This document shows, piece by piece, positions 9,002 to 18,115 of a DNA stretch of 57,108 nt. The position numbers and the translations under genes are program-made. Positions within the stretch are counted from its first letter, which is position 1; the number at the start of each line of letters is the position of its first letter. Source of the stretch: Desmonostoc vinosum HA7617-LM4 (GTDB lineage: Bacteria > Cyanobacteriota > Cyanobacteriia > Cyanobacteriales > Nostocaceae); the NCBI GenBank assembly GCA_019359515.1, contig JAHHHC010000041.1, positions 1 to 57,108 of the forward strand, read 5' to 3'. The notes under the pieces were generated by a model. The model was given only the letters and a program-made list of their open reading frames with translations, did no database searches and was not told the DNA's origin.

Positions 9002-9502
9002 TTAAATTAAACGCCAAACTATACTACCAATAAGCAACATTCCCGCCAAGCCAGCAAAGGTAAATTGCAATCTTTGCAGAATGGGTTTGATTTCGTAGGC
9101 AACAATCAAGCGATCGCGCGTTAGGACTTCTTGTGGCTTAGTCCAAGTTTGACCGTCGTACCAGCCTGACTCTTCATAGAAAACTGTGGAATTATAGAGG
9201 CGATCGCGTATATAAAACCAGCCTAGATACAGACGTACTAGCGCTAGTAATACTCCCACACCCGCTCCTGCTGCTCCACAGAGGATAAAATGCCCAATGT
9301 GTTTTTGTGGGGTAAAGCTTGCTGCTGCTATGGGCCCTGCCAATAGCCAAGATAAACCCCAAATCCAAGCAATTTTCGTGATGTACTCTCGCCAATTCAA
9401 AGTACTATCACGAAACAGCCAGGAAGTTTTTAGCTCTTCGTATTCATTTAGTGGTTGTTGCTCTATGGGAACTGGGCAATTGGAAATTGAGGACTTAATC
9501 AT
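9002..9502 (-). CDS. CGLD27/Ycf36-like (DUF1230) membrane protein
   Basis: A 166-residue protein with the family opening [18 protein letters not shown] and SWLF, then two hydrophobic hairpin segments (about residues 42-62 and 70-95), a conserved [19 protein letters not shown] region and a C-terminal hydrophobic segment. The family is conserved in cyanobacteria and in plastid-bearing eukaryotes, where it has been linked to chloroplast function and iron status; the molecular role is unknown. Its start overlaps the stop of rsfS by 4 nt, indicating translational coupling. Confidence 0.85.
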   Translation of the reverse strand: MIKSSISNCPVPIEQQPLNEYEELKTSWLFRDSTLNWREYITKIAWIWGLSWLLAGPIAAASFTPQKHIGHFILCGAAGAGVGVLLALVRLYLGWFYIRDRLYNSTVFYEESGWYDGQTWTKPQEVLTRDRLIVAYEIKPILQRLQFTFAGLAGMLLIGSIVWRLI

Positions 9503-9957
9503 ATTGGCTTACCCCCACCCTCATCTGACTTTGGAAGGGAAATACGTTCTGCATGAACCCAGAACGCTTCTAAATTATAAAACTCCCGCTCCTTGGGCAT
9601 CATGATGTGAACAATTACTTCACCATAATCTTGCAGCACCCAACTCCCTTCTGCTTTTCCTTCTGTCCTTAAGGGACGCCGTTGCCACTCACTCTCAACT
9701 TTGTCTTCAATTGCTTGAGCGATCGCTCTCACCTGTACCCTAGAGTAGCCAGTCATCATCACAAAGTAATCAGCCAGGTAAGACACATCTGCTACCCTTA
9801 GCAATAAAATATCGCCCGCTTTACGGTCTGATGCAGCTTCAGCGATTGTTACAGCTAATTTGCCACTTACCTCTTCGATTCCTACTGGGCTTCTCACTGT
9901 ACTCTTCATCACTGAGACAGATTGTAATGGGAAATCTCCTTGGAAATAATCAGACAT
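9499..9957 (-). CDS. rsfS: Ribosomal silencing factor RsfS (Iojap/YbeB)
   Basis: RsfS binds ribosomal protein uL14 and blocks subunit joining when nutrients fall. The 152-residue product has an ~25-residue N-terminal extension, then the compact fold with [34 protein letters not shown] and the family signature [16 protein letters not shown]. It is first in a two-gene unit with the CGLD27-like gene (ATGA-type overlap); the asparaginase gene follows on the same strand. Confidence 0.94.
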   Translation of the reverse strand: MSDYFQGDFPLQSVSVMKSTVRSPVGIEEVSGKLAVTIAEAASDRKAGDILLLRVADVSYLADYFVMMTGYSRVQVRAIAQAIEDKVESEWQRRPLRTEGKAEGSWVLQDYGEVIVHIMMPKEREFYNLEAFWVHAERISLPKSDEGGGKPI

Positions 9958-10302
9958 TAAACCTCAGGTGCTTTCTTTTTTTGTAACGATCTATTACATT
10001 TACTTACAAACAACAAACAATTGGACTGCAAATCTGTGAATAGGTTTTTTTGAATACTAACAAAAAAACAGGTATGTATGAGGCTAGTGTTTTAGTTGCG
10101 AATGGGGAATTGGGAATTGCAAAAAGATACACCGTGCTTTATGCTGGCGCGATCGCATAACCCAATGGGATTTCTATATTACTGTTTAAGTATGTAAAAA
10201 CGTTAGGGTGTAAGGATTTGAATCACTTACACCCTGACAAATGCTTATTTTTTTGTTTTGATAAATTGCGTGTGGGTTTCGCTGTTCCCTGTTGGCTCTA
10301 AA
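9958..10302. other. Gene-free stretch between wcaI-like gene and rsfS
   Basis: The stretch holds one clear terminator (10195-10235) and a short GGGGAATTGGGAATTG repeat at about 10100. No coding signal or RNA gene was seen. Confidence 0.6.
10195..10235 (-). terminator. Terminator downstream of the WcaI-like gene
   Basis: A perfect 10-bp stem (AGGGTGTAAG with CTTACACCCT) has an 11-nt loop. Read leftward it is followed by AACGTTTTTA. It lies 68 bp beyond the glycosyltransferase stop. Confidence 0.7.
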
Positions 10303-11592
10303 TTACTGCATAGGAGTGGGCGAAACTTCCTGTTTTGCTATTATTGCAGTCTGAATTGCTTCACCATCTGCTGTTAATGAGTAACACAAAGACTCATACT
10401 GATTTAAAGCCTGTTCAAAAGCATAATGTTCAACAGCATACTGGCGACTCTTACAACCCAAAGTTTTAACTTTTTCTGGGTTTTGGTACAAATCTAAGAT
10501 TGCCGTTGCTAAAGCTTGAGGGTCTTCTGGGGGAACAACAACTCCGCCACCGCTTTGTCTAATTGCTTTTGCTGCCGTACCATTGTCAGGTACAGATGCC
10601 ACTAATGCCCGACCACTGGCGAGTAGTACTTGAATTTTGGAGGGCATATTGAAGGAGACAACATTTTTCTTTTGCACTACTAAACCAACATCAGCAGCAG
10701 CTAACATTTGTGGTAAATTCTTGCGGGGTTGGAAAGGTAGTAATAAAACGTTATCTGCTCCTTGGTCTAGACATTCCTGTTGTAATCGCTGTAAACCTTT
10801 TGCTTCTCCAACAATCACAAAAGCAATATCTGGGATGTGACGCAGCACAGAAGCAGCTTTGATAACGCTTTCTAAACCTTGAGTCAAGGCGATGTTACCA
10901 GAATATAGCACTACAAATTTGCCATCTAGATTGTGTGCCAAACGGAAAGGGTTATTTTCTTGAGGTAAGGGACGGATAAAGTTCACATCAACCCAGTTGG
11001 GAATCTGCACGATTTTGCCAGCTTCTACGCCCTTAGATCGCAAATTATCTACAAATCCGTCAGCGATGACGCTAATTTTACTAGCACTGTGATATGCAAA
11101 TTTTTCCAATGCTGCAAATACCTGAATCAGCAATTTATTTTTCAAAAGACCAACATGGACGGCTGCTTCCGGTAATATATCTTGGAGATTTAAGACCACA
11201 GGACAAGCACGCAACCATCCTAAAAGAGCAGCTGGTACAGAAGCAGGCAGCGATGGTGATGTTGAAATAATTACATCTGGTCGCCAACCAACCAAAGCAG
11301 GTACAAAACTAGTAACAGCAAAACTAGCATCTAGCATGACTCGATCTAGTAAGTTGGGTTGGGGGCGAATCCAAACATAACTACGTTGAATTTGAACGCC
11401 ATTTTTATATTCAGTAAGATACCACTTTCCTCTATAGCCTTCATAAATTTGCCGCTCAGGGTAGTTAGGCATAGCGGTGACTACGCGCACTTGATGCCCA
11501 CGCTTAACCAGTCCCTCTGCTAATTCAGTCATCAGTGGGGCGATACCAATAGGTTCTGGGTAGTAGTTGTAAGAATAAATTAAAATTCGCAT
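10303..11592 (-). CDS. wcaI: WcaI-like GT4 glycosyltransferase
   Basis: A 429-residue two-domain (GT-B) glycosyltransferase of the colanic-acid WcaI type. It begins MRILIYSYNYYPEPIGIAP, contains GHQVRVVTAMPNYP, and carries the C-terminal nucleotide-sugar site with LLPFQPRKNLPQMLAAADVGLV and a downstream MPSK segment. It would add a sugar to a lipid-linked polysaccharide intermediate at the cytoplasmic face. The neighbour upstream is a polyisoprenyl-phosphate sugar transferase on the same strand, supporting a role in exopolysaccharide or sheath synthesis. The donor and acceptor are unknown, and the gene symbol reflects family resemblance. Confidence 0.82.
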   Translation of the reverse strand: MRILIYSYNYYPEPIGIAPLMTELAEGLVKRGHQVRVVTAMPNYPERQIYEGYRGKWYLTEYKNGVQIQRSYVWIRPQPNLLDRVMLDASFAVTSFVPALVGWRPDVIISTSPSLPASVPAALLGWLRACPVVLNLQDILPEAAVHVGLLKNKLLIQVFAALEKFAYHSASKISVIADGFVDNLRSKGVEAGKIVQIPNWVDVNFIRPLPQENNPFRLAHNLDGKFVVLYSGNIALTQGLESVIKAASVLRHIPDIAFVIVGEAKGLQRLQQECLDQGADNVLLLPFQPRKNLPQMLAAADVGLVVQKKNVVSFNMPSKIQVLLASGRALVASVPDNGTAAKAIRQSGGGVVVPPEDPQALATAILDLYQNPEKVKTLGCKSRQYAVEHYAFEQALNQYESLCYSLTADGEAIQTAIIAKQEVSPTPMQ

Positions 11593-12159
11593 ATCAAATT
11601 AATTCAGAAGTCCCTGGTTTTTTTATTTAATGACAATATTTGTCTTAAATATCTTTCAGTGTTTGAAAGCTTGTAAATTTAATTCTCTCCCGAGACTCTT
11701 TTTATGTCAGTGTTTTTCATTGAAGTTTGAGTAAACTTTGATATATACTACTTGAAGTAGAGATGATATTTTTTTTACTATTTAAATTAAAATTTAAGAA
11801 TTATTTTATACTACGCAATTCAGTGTAAACTCGGACTTAAAAAATGGGTTATTTACTTGTTGTGGACTATTATCCATGGATGTTGAGCTTGATTTTTGTA
11901 GAGATACTCCGGTTAAACATCTCTAGAATTAGCGATCGCAATTACTTATACCGATTATCTAAAAATAAGATGTAGAATATTCGCAAATAAAAAAAGTAGG
12001 GATTATTCACAAACCCTACATAAAAAAATTTTTATCTCAGTAAATTCTTGAGTACAAATTAAGTGAATATCTCTGGAAGATTGCTGTAGAAAAACTAGTA
12101 CTTACCGAATGATGCTCATGAAGTTTGCAAGTTACCAACTTGCGAATACAGTGAATGGG
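11593..12159. other. AT-rich gene-free stretch between the two polysaccharide genes
   Basis: The stretch contains the terminator at 11985-12019. The remaining ~390 bp next to the wcaI-like start is strongly AT-rich and probably carries that gene's promoter and leader. A weak AGAGAT/ATCTCT hairpin lies near 11900. No reading frame with coding character was seen. Confidence 0.5.
11985..12019 (-). terminator. Terminator downstream of the STAS-sugar transferase gene
   Basis: A GTAGGG/CCCTAC stem has a 12-nt loop. Read leftward it is followed directly by TTTTTTTATTTG, a classical T-tract. The opposite side is also T-rich, so it may act in both directions. Confidence 0.75.
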
Positions 12160-13209
12160 CTAAACAGCACCACTGTTTTTGCGAAACAGAACGGCAATAG
12201 TTTTGAAAATCAGCTTTAAATCGTACACTAAACTCCAATTTTGCTGATACTGTAAATCTAAACGGATCACATCTTCAAAACTACGTACTGTAGATCGCCC
12301 ATTTACTTGCCACTCGCCAGTCATGCCGGGTTTAACATCCAAACGTTGCCACTCTGGGACTTCATAGCGTTCTACTTCATCAGGTGTAGGTGGTCTAGTT
12401 CCGACTAAACTCATCTCGCCTTTGAGAACGTTCCAAAACTGGGGTAGTTCATCTAGACTTGTTCGCCGTAAAAAGCGTCCTACCGATGTAATCCTGGGAT
12501 CGTTCTCATTTTTGAAAAAAGCGCCTTGTACTTGGTTTTTAACTTGAGATTTTTTTGCTTCCGCATCTACACACATAGAACGGAATTTCCAAATTTTAAA
12601 GCGCTTACCCATCCAACCACAGCGGGTTTGACTAAAGAAAATGGGCCCAGGATCGTCAATTTGAATAGCGATCGCGATCGGAATCATCAAAACCCCTGTA
12701 ATGATTAAACCAATCAGCGATCCCACAATATCTATCAACCGTTTCATCAAAGATGCTACAGAAGCATGAGTTGTGGGTAATTGCTCTACTTGACGAAAAC
12801 TCGTCTTGCGGTCTTCTGAAAGGTTTTGCTGTTCTACTCGCGATATATCATCAACAGCATCAGTGGGAAAAATCTGATCTAATCCTGTCAGTTTCAGAAC
12901 TGCCATTACCTGAGGAGTAACATTCCGCAGTGTTAAAGCAATTCCTTTTTCTTGAGCGTACTTAAAATTACTGACCAAAGCACCTAAGCCGCTACTGTCC
13001 ATGAAAGTAGTTTGGTGAAGGTCAATAATGATTTGCTTGGGACTTGAATTGGCTTGGATTAAGCCTTGGCAGGTTTGCTTAAAGTCTACAGCCTCCAGTA
13101 CGCTTAAGCGCACGGGTACCTGCACTGTTGCCGTGTCGTTTAGGGAAGAAACTGGAAAATCGACCTCTATGGGTTGGCTAGTCATGAAGCTCTGCACTTT
13201 CGTTGCCAT
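12160..13209 (-). CDS. STAS domain-bacterial sugar transferase fusion
   Basis: A 349-residue fusion. Residues ~30-120 form an anti-sigma-factor-antagonist (STAS) domain with the phospho-acceptor loop DSSGLGAL (S72/S73). Residues ~155-349 are a polyprenyl-phosphate sugar-1-phosphate transferase (PF02397). The second part has one membrane segment (~160-183) and the signatures [41 protein letters not shown] and TRPPTP. Such transferases start lipid-linked polysaccharide synthesis. The STAS fusion suggests control by a serine kinase/phosphatase partner-switch; that is inference. It shares strand and region with the WcaI-like gene. Confidence 0.9.
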   Translation of the reverse strand: MATKVQSFMTSQPIEVDFPVSSLNDTATVQVPVRLSVLEAVDFKQTCQGLIQANSSPKQIIIDLHQTTFMDSSGLGALVSNFKYAQEKGIALTLRNVTPQVMAVLKLTGLDQIFPTDAVDDISRVEQQNLSEDRKTSFRQVEQLPTTHASVASLMKRLIDIVGSLIGLIITGVLMIPIAIAIQIDDPGPIFFSQTRCGWMGKRFKIWKFRSMCVDAEAKKSQVKNQVQGAFFKNENDPRITSVGRFLRRTSLDELPQFWNVLKGEMSLVGTRPPTPDEVERYEVPEWQRLDVKPGMTGEWQVNGRSTVRSFEDVIRLDLQYQQNWSLVYDLKLIFKTIAVLFRKNSGAV

Positions 13210-13416
13210 ATATAATTTAATCTGCCAAACATTATTTTGTCCTAAAATACTGCCTAACCTAATGTTAAATTCAGCAGTAATTAGAAGTTAAGGAGTATTT
13301 GCTAGTTATTGAGGGTGAGATTAAAGATAGCTAGCGACAATTCACAATAAAACAAGAAGCCAAAAAACATACTTACTATTGTGCCGACGCAGCGCGATCG
13401 CGTTGCTCTCCTCATT

Positions 13417-14214
13417 ATGATTGCTAAAACTACGTTTACACCTACTGCACGCCTGGTTGAGGTCTTTTCTGCCATTCAGGGGGAAGGATTAAATGTTGGG
13501 ACACGTCAGATTTTTATTCGCTTTGCTTTTTGTGACTTGCGTTGTCACTTTTGCGATAGTGCCCACACCTGGAATGCACCCTCTACCTGTAGGATAGAGC
13601 GATCGCCAGGATTGCGCGACTTTGAAATTCACTCTAACCCTGTCCCATTAACCCAATTAATAGAATGGGTTGAAAGGCAAAATCTACCTTGTCTACACGA
13701 TAGCATTAGCTTAACTGGGGGCGAACCACTTCTTCATGCCTCATTTCTTGAGCAATTTTTACCCATAGTCCGAACTAAAACTGGTCTACCAATATACCTA
13801 GAAACTGGCGGTCATCGCCCAGAACAACTGGCTACGATTATTACCTACTTAGATTCTGTGGGTATGGATTTAAAACTGCCCAGTGTCAGCGGTGAAAATT
13901 ATTGGCAAGAACATGCTAAATTTCTCCAAATATGTCACGACTCACATTTACATGTTTTTGTCAAGATAATTGTGTCTCAACAGACAAATCCAGACGAATT
14001 GGAACGCTCAGCTCTGTTGGTAGCAGAGGTGAGTCAAGATATTCCAGTATTTTTACAACCTGTGACGCCTTTACCAGTGTCTGAACAATTGACTCAAATA
14101 CCTGTGCTTGCACCTTCTCCAGAGCAAGTCTTGATTTGGCAGGCTTTGATGAAACAGTTTGTCAAGCAAGTACGTGTGGTACCCCAGACTCATAAGATGT
14201 TGAATCAGCTCTAG
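13417..14214 (+). CDS. queE: 7-carboxy-7-deazaguanine synthase QueE
   Basis: QueE is a radical SAM enzyme that converts 6-carboxytetrahydropterin to 7-carboxy-7-deazaguanine on the queuosine pathway. The product shows FSAIQGEG, the CX3CX2C cluster motif in FCDLRCHFCD (C39, C43, C46) and SLTGGEPLLH. The ATG at 13417 is preferred over a GTG at 13381 because it places the QGEG motif at the usual distance from the N-terminus. It diverges from the sugar transferase. The 265-residue length is slightly above the ~220-residue minimal enzymes. Confidence 0.9.
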   Translation: MIAKTTFTPTARLVEVFSAIQGEGLNVGTRQIFIRFAFCDLRCHFCDSAHTWNAPSTCRIERSPGLRDFEIHSNPVPLTQLIEWVERQNLPCLHDSISLTGGEPLLHASFLEQFLPIVRTKTGLPIYLETGGHRPEQLATIITYLDSVGMDLKLPSVSGENYWQEHAKFLQICHDSHLHVFVKIIVSQQTNPDELERSALLVAEVSQDIPVFLQPVTPLPVSEQLTQIPVLAPSPEQVLIWQALMKQFVKQVRVVPQTHKMLNQL

Positions 14215-14746
14215 ATGGGGAGTAGGGGGAGAAATAATACTAATTCGTAATTCGTAATGACGCGACGCTCCTGTGTCGCTCTAAGCGAAGCTATGCCGTA
14301 GGCTTTACGCTGACGCTCGTACCGACGCTCGATGACTCGCTCTAAGCGAAGCTATGCCGCAGGCTTTACGCTACGCTATCGCTGACGCTCGTACCTCGCT
14401 ATCGCTTCGCTAACGCTAACGCTATCGAGGACTCGCTACCGCTGCGAAGCGCGTAGTTCGTAATTAAGAAACTCTTATTTAGTATGGGTTTCGGAGTTTG
14501 AATGTGTAGACGAATTTTAGAGAATTGGTATAACAAACAAAACTACTCACTCAGCACGGGCTAAACGCCCCGCTACCGCTAACAGCACTCAGAACTGTTT
14601 TGTGAAGGTTGGATGAAGATGCTATTAAGTAAAAACCGAATTATATGAAAAATAAAAGTTATAAGAATAACATTAAGTTCTTTTAATCTTTTCTTAATCT
14701 AGAAGTCTAAAGCTGAGAAAAATACGTATTTTTTGGCAATAAATCT
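14215..14746. repeat. Repeat-packed intergenic region before the phytase-like gene
   Basis: AATTCGT heptamers at ~14238 and again at ~14456 flank about 200 bp of overlapping palindromic repeats (units such as AGCGAAGCTATGCCG, GACGCTCGTACC and CTATCGCTTCGCTAACG, several present twice). A further palindromic repeat (GGGCTAAACGCCCCGCTACC) lies at ~14559. The last ~100 bp are AT-rich and carry the Pho-box-like sequence. No gene was seen. Confidence 0.7.
14672..14700 (+). promoter_or_regulatory. Pho-box-like triple repeat upstream of phytase-like gene
   Basis: Three direct half-sites, ATTAAGTT, TTTAATCT and CTTAATCT, start at 14672, 14682 and 14693 (spacing 10 and 11 bp). They fit the cyanobacterial Pho box pattern of PyTTAAPyPyT octamers on one helix face. 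The site ends 46 bp before the start codon of a putative phosphate-releasing secreted enzyme, which makes regulation by a PhoB/SphR-type activator plausible. Not tested. Confidence 0.5.
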
Positions 14747-16225
14747 ATGATTTCAGCAAAGCATTGGACTTCTCTATTGAGCTTTTCACTAGTAACTAGC
14801 ATAGTTAGTATTACGGGATTTGCAGCATCTGCTAACGCGATCTCTTTGACTAGCTCTATTACTATCCCTGGTGAAAGCACAGATTTATACTCATTGGGTG
14901 GTAACAGTGCTAATAATAACCGCTTAGGTGGTTTTTTCTCGGATCTCTATTACGATCGCTACAATAACGTCTACTATGGTTTGACTGATCGTGGCCCTGG
15001 TGGTGGTGTTATTTCCTACAATACGCGAGTACAAAAGTTCTCACTGGATGTTAACTCCAACACAGGCGCGATTAGTGGCTTCAAACTTTTGGATACGATT
15101 CTTTTTACTCAAGATGGTAAAAACTTCAACGGATTAAACCCCAGTAAACTCAATGGTAATGCAGGAGTTCTGGGGTTGAGCTTTGACCCAGAGGGTTTTG
15201 CGATCGCCCCTAACGGCAATTTCTACGTTTCTGATGAATATGGGCCGTCTGTGTACGAATTTAGCCCAACTGGCTCATTTCTCAGAGCGTTTAACACCCC
15301 TGAAAACCTAATTCCCAAAGCTGGTAGCGACCTCAACTATGTAGATGGTCGTCCAATAATTACTAGTGGTCGGCAAGATAACCGAGGTTTTGAAGGTGTA
15401 ACTCTCAGTCCAGATGGTAGCAAACTCTATGGACTGCTGCAAGACCCTTTAGTTAACGAAGGTTCACCAGATGGGCGGCGAAGTTCTAATTTAAGGTTGG
15501 TGGAATATGATACGAAAACAGGTGAGAGTACAGCTCAGTATATCTATCAGTTAGAAAGCCTGGAAAGTATTAATAGCCGTGTTTCTGAAGATACTTTTGG
15601 CGCAAATTCCCAAGGACGGAATATTGGTATTAGTGCGATTACGGCGTTGAATGATAAAGAATTTTTAGTATTAGAGCGAGACAATCGGGGTGTTGGTGTA
15701 GAAGATGCTACAGGTGAAATTCCTGTAGGTAGCAAACGTGTCTACAAAATTAGCCTCACAGGTGCAACTGATGTGAAGGGTGTTAGCTTGGCAGGTTTAA
15801 ATACACTACCTACTGGCGTCATACCCGTAAATAAATCCACGTCACCATTTATTGATGTCGCTGAGTTGCTAAAGGCAAATGAACTAATTATTCCAGAGAA
15901 ATTGGAAGGTTTAGCGATCGGGCCCCAACTTGCTGATGGTTCCTATGCAATTTTAGTAGGTACTGACAACGACTTCAGCGTCACTCAGAATGATGATGAT
16001 GAGCAATTTGATGTTTGTACAGATGGTACTCAAGTAGCCATTGATAGCGGTTGTCCAGCAGGACAAGCTTTAATTCCCACCTATCTTTATGCTTTGAAGG
16101 CTAGCAGTGAGGATTTGAAGGGATTTGTACCACCTGCAAAAGTGCCAGAACCAACAGCAACCGCTGGAGTTATATTGCTAGGCTTGAGTACTTTTTGGTT
16201 GAAACGGTTAGGGAAGGGGGAATAG
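14747..16225 (+). CDS. Phytase-like (esterase-like) secreted protein with PEP-CTERM anchor
   Basis: A 492-residue exported protein. Signal peptide: residues 1-31 (hydrophobic core then ASANA). Mature part: an esterase-like phytase (PF13449-type) beta-propeller with blocks such as GGFFSDLYYD, LTDRGPGGG, SFDPEGFAIAPNG and VSDEYGPSVYEF. C-terminus: a PEP-CTERM sorting signal (KVPEPTAT, a hydrophobic stretch, then KRL). PEP-CTERM tails target proteins to the envelope or exopolysaccharide. Whether it hydrolyses phytate is not known. The last codons and stop lie at the edge of a GGGGACT repeat. A Pho-box-like sequence precedes it. Confidence 0.85.
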   Translation: MISAKHWTSLLSFSLVTSIVSITGFAASANAISLTSSITIPGESTDLYSLGGNSANNNRLGGFFSDLYYDRYNNVYYGLTDRGPGGGVISYNTRVQKFSLDVNSNTGAISGFKLLDTILFTQDGKNFNGLNPSKLNGNAGVLGLSFDPEGFAIAPNGNFYVSDEYGPSVYEFSPTGSFLRAFNTPENLIPKAGSDLNYVDGRPIITSGRQDNRGFEGVTLSPDGSKLYGLLQDPLVNEGSPDGRRSSNLRLVEYDTKTGESTAQYIYQLESLESINSRVSEDTFGANSQGRNIGISAITALNDKEFLVLERDNRGVGVEDATGEIPVGSKRVYKISLTGATDVKGVSLAGLNTLPTGVIPVNKSTSPFIDVAELLKANELIIPEKLEGLAIGPQLADGSYAILVGTDNDFSVTQNDDDEQFDVCTDGTQVAIDSGCPAGQALIPTYLYALKASSEDLKGFVPPAKVPEPTATAGVILLGLSTFWLKRLGKGE

Positions 16226-16321
16226 GGACTGGGGACTGGGGACTGGGGACTGGGGACTGGGGACTGGGGAATTGTAATTATCTTTCTCTCCCTACTCCCT
16301 ACTCCCTACTCCCTACTCCCT
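16224..16321. repeat. Composite heptamer repeat at a convergent gene junction
   Basis: About six tandem GGGGACT units are followed by a short core (GTAATTATCTTTCT) and then CTCCCTA units. The whole forms an imperfect inverted repeat that fills the gap between the phytase-like and DUF3318 genes. Confidence 0.85.
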
Positions 16322-16329
16322 TTTATCTA

Positions 16330-16974
16330 CTACAGTTCGCCTTCATCTGTGGTTCTGGATTTGGCTTTTGCCTTGTTAGCACTACGTTTGAGGGCGGAGA
16401 GTCGGGCTTCGTATCTAGAGCGTTGGCGTTTACTGGGAGTGGTGTCAATTAGAGTTTTTAGGGCGCTACCTAGACTCTTATAGGCATTGGGGAGGCTATA
16501 ACCAAAGCGAGTTGCTAAAGCGATCGCTTTCTCGTCAGCATCGGCCAATTCTTTGAGTTGCTTGTCCCCGTTATTCTTTTGGTACAGTCGCCAGCCTGAA
16601 ACGCCACATAACGCCAAAGCTAACACCAGCAGTAATCCATCTTGCACCCACAATTCACCTACAGCACCACCTAAACCGATCGCTAATGCTGCCATTTCCC
16701 AACCATCTTTGGGAATTGTGTCATTTTGAACACGAGCAACTTCGTGCCAGAACAGTAGATTACGCTGATCCATTGCGAGGGCGTCCCATTTCACCAGGTC
16801 AATTTGAATTTCTACCTGGTCTTTACCAATTTCTTCGCAGCGGATCAGGGGTGGATTGACCTCAGTTGTACCTTCAACCGTGACCCAGCTCTGCAATTCT
16901 GGCGGTAGTAAGCTTTTCAACCGCCGGAGTTCACTCATTTCTGCTTTGGCAGAGGAGGTTGCATAGGATGTCAT
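16330..16974 (-). CDS. DUF3318 domain-containing membrane protein
   Basis: A 214-residue cyanobacterial protein of unknown function. An N-terminal soluble part (MSELRRLKSLLPPELQSW, VEIQIDLVKWDALAMDQRNLLFWHEVARVQ in segments) is followed by two adjacent hydrophobic stretches at about residues 95-128 and a basic C-terminal tail rich in K, R and A (KRQRSRYEARLSALKRSANK). HEVAR in a helix before the membrane part resembles a zinc-protease HE motif but lacks the second histidine, so no activity is claimed. It is singly encoded and convergent with the PEP-CTERM gene. Confidence 0.8.
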   Translation of the reverse strand: MTSYATSSAKAEMSELRRLKSLLPPELQSWVTVEGTTEVNPPLIRCEEIGKDQVEIQIDLVKWDALAMDQRNLLFWHEVARVQNDTIPKDGWEMAALAIGLGGAVGELWVQDGLLLVLALALCGVSGWRLYQKNNGDKQLKELADADEKAIALATRFGYSLPNAYKSLGSALKTLIDTTPSKRQRSRYEARLSALKRSANKAKAKSRTTDEGEL

Positions 16975-17051
16975 AAAATCCAGCCCCAGAAAAATTCATT
17001 ATATAGTGAGGGTATCACTTTGGAGTATAGCTATTTCAGTGACGATTTGCC

Positions 17052-17609
17052 TCAATCACTAGGAAAACTTCCCCGTTTTTTTCGCGCTTCCATTGCTTTT
17101 TCCAGCAATTCCAGTAATCCTGGAGCTTCTTCTTGAATACTAAGTAACAATCTTTCCCCTAGTTCCATGTTACCAGGGTCTTGACCAGTTTCCATTACCT
17201 GTTTCAAGCGAGGTAGTGCTATGTTATCAACAATCTGAATTAACCCGCTCAAGCAACGGTGAAATTGCCTTTCTGTGAGAATCGAGTCTTCTAAAGGAAA
17301 CTCAATAATGGCGCGGATTTCACCATCTGAGGGATCATATTCCCATTGCAGCATTTTGGTTTCCCAAGAGATAGCCAGCATTGTCTGTAGGATAGCTCCT
17401 TTGTGAGGATGGTCTTGAACTCCTACCAGAACTTGAGGTGCAAATACCCGGAAAAATTTTCCCTCTTCATCGAGCTGAACAACTATTAGGAAGTCTTCTA
17501 TGTTATCAGCTTCCACACCTGTTATAATGCGGTCTTCTTCATCATCAAAACGGTAGTCCCAACCTAGATTGTCTAGGTAATTGGCAATCTGTTGCAGATT
17601 AGCTCCCAT
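17052..17609 (-). CDS. YbjN-like (type III secretion chaperone-fold) protein
   Basis: An acidic 185-residue protein with the alpha/beta layout of YbjN-type proteins: an N-terminal helix (LQQIANYLDNLGWDYRFDDE), strands (FLIVVQLDEEGKFFRVFAP) and a central helix (ILQTMLAISWETKMLQWEYD). A C-terminal helical extension contains LLELLEKAMEARKKRG. The family is frequent in cyanobacteria and its function is unknown. The assignment rests on the general pattern rather than a recognised signature. Confidence 0.55.
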   Translation of the reverse strand: MGANLQQIANYLDNLGWDYRFDDEEDRIITGVEADNIEDFLIVVQLDEEGKFFRVFAPQVLVGVQDHPHKGAILQTMLAISWETKMLQWEYDPSDGEIRAIIEFPLEDSILTERQFHRCLSGLIQIVDNIALPRLKQVMETGQDPGNMELGERLLLSIQEEAPGLLELLEKAMEARKKRGSFPSD

Positions 17610-17749
17610 AAAAGCCTCATAAGTAACGGTGGAGCAGCTGTCATCAGACCTAGTTTAACCTGCTAGGGCAACTGCTTAAGTTGGTGCGGCTACTTCTGTT
17701 GATGGGGAATGGGGAATTGGGAATGAGAAAGAAATTATTATATTAGTCA

Positions 17750-17852
17750 TAAGCTGTTCCACATATAACTTGCATAATTAGGGCGGGCAAGATGCCCACC
17801 CCACAAGAGTTTTATTTAATTTGATTATGTAATTTAGATGTTTTTTAGCTTA
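17750..17852 (+). mobile_element. 103-bp MITE, copy 1
   Basis: A 103-bp element bounded by TAAGCT and AGCTTA with imperfect ~31-bp terminal inverted repeats (22 of 31 positions match) and a central GGGCGGGCA/TGCCCACCC hairpin. A second copy, inverted, at 48658-48760 differs by one base. The TA at each end fits a TA target duplication of the IS630/Tc1-mariner kind; the family is inferred. Confidence 0.8.
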
Positions 17853-18115
17853 CTTGTTTGTTTAGTTATTAATTTGAATGGCGAAGTAAGGTAGATATTT
17901 TCTATTTAATTTTTGATAATTTTGAGCAGATAAAAATTATTTTAAAATAAAATTTCACTGGAACTTCAAATAAGCATAAAAACAAATGAGAGAATATTGA
18001 CTTCTATCATCAAAGTTTTTGAGATAAGCAGTAAAAACCTCAATACTGCTGTGTTGGAGATGAATACAGTACAGAGACTGATAAAGTTTTATATGATAAT
18101 CTTTACTGAAGCATT

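Noticed and set aside
16330-16974. Metalloprotease reading of the DUF3318 protein (HEVAR)
   Set aside because: Only HE is present. The second zinc histidine and distal ligand of an HEXXH site are missing.
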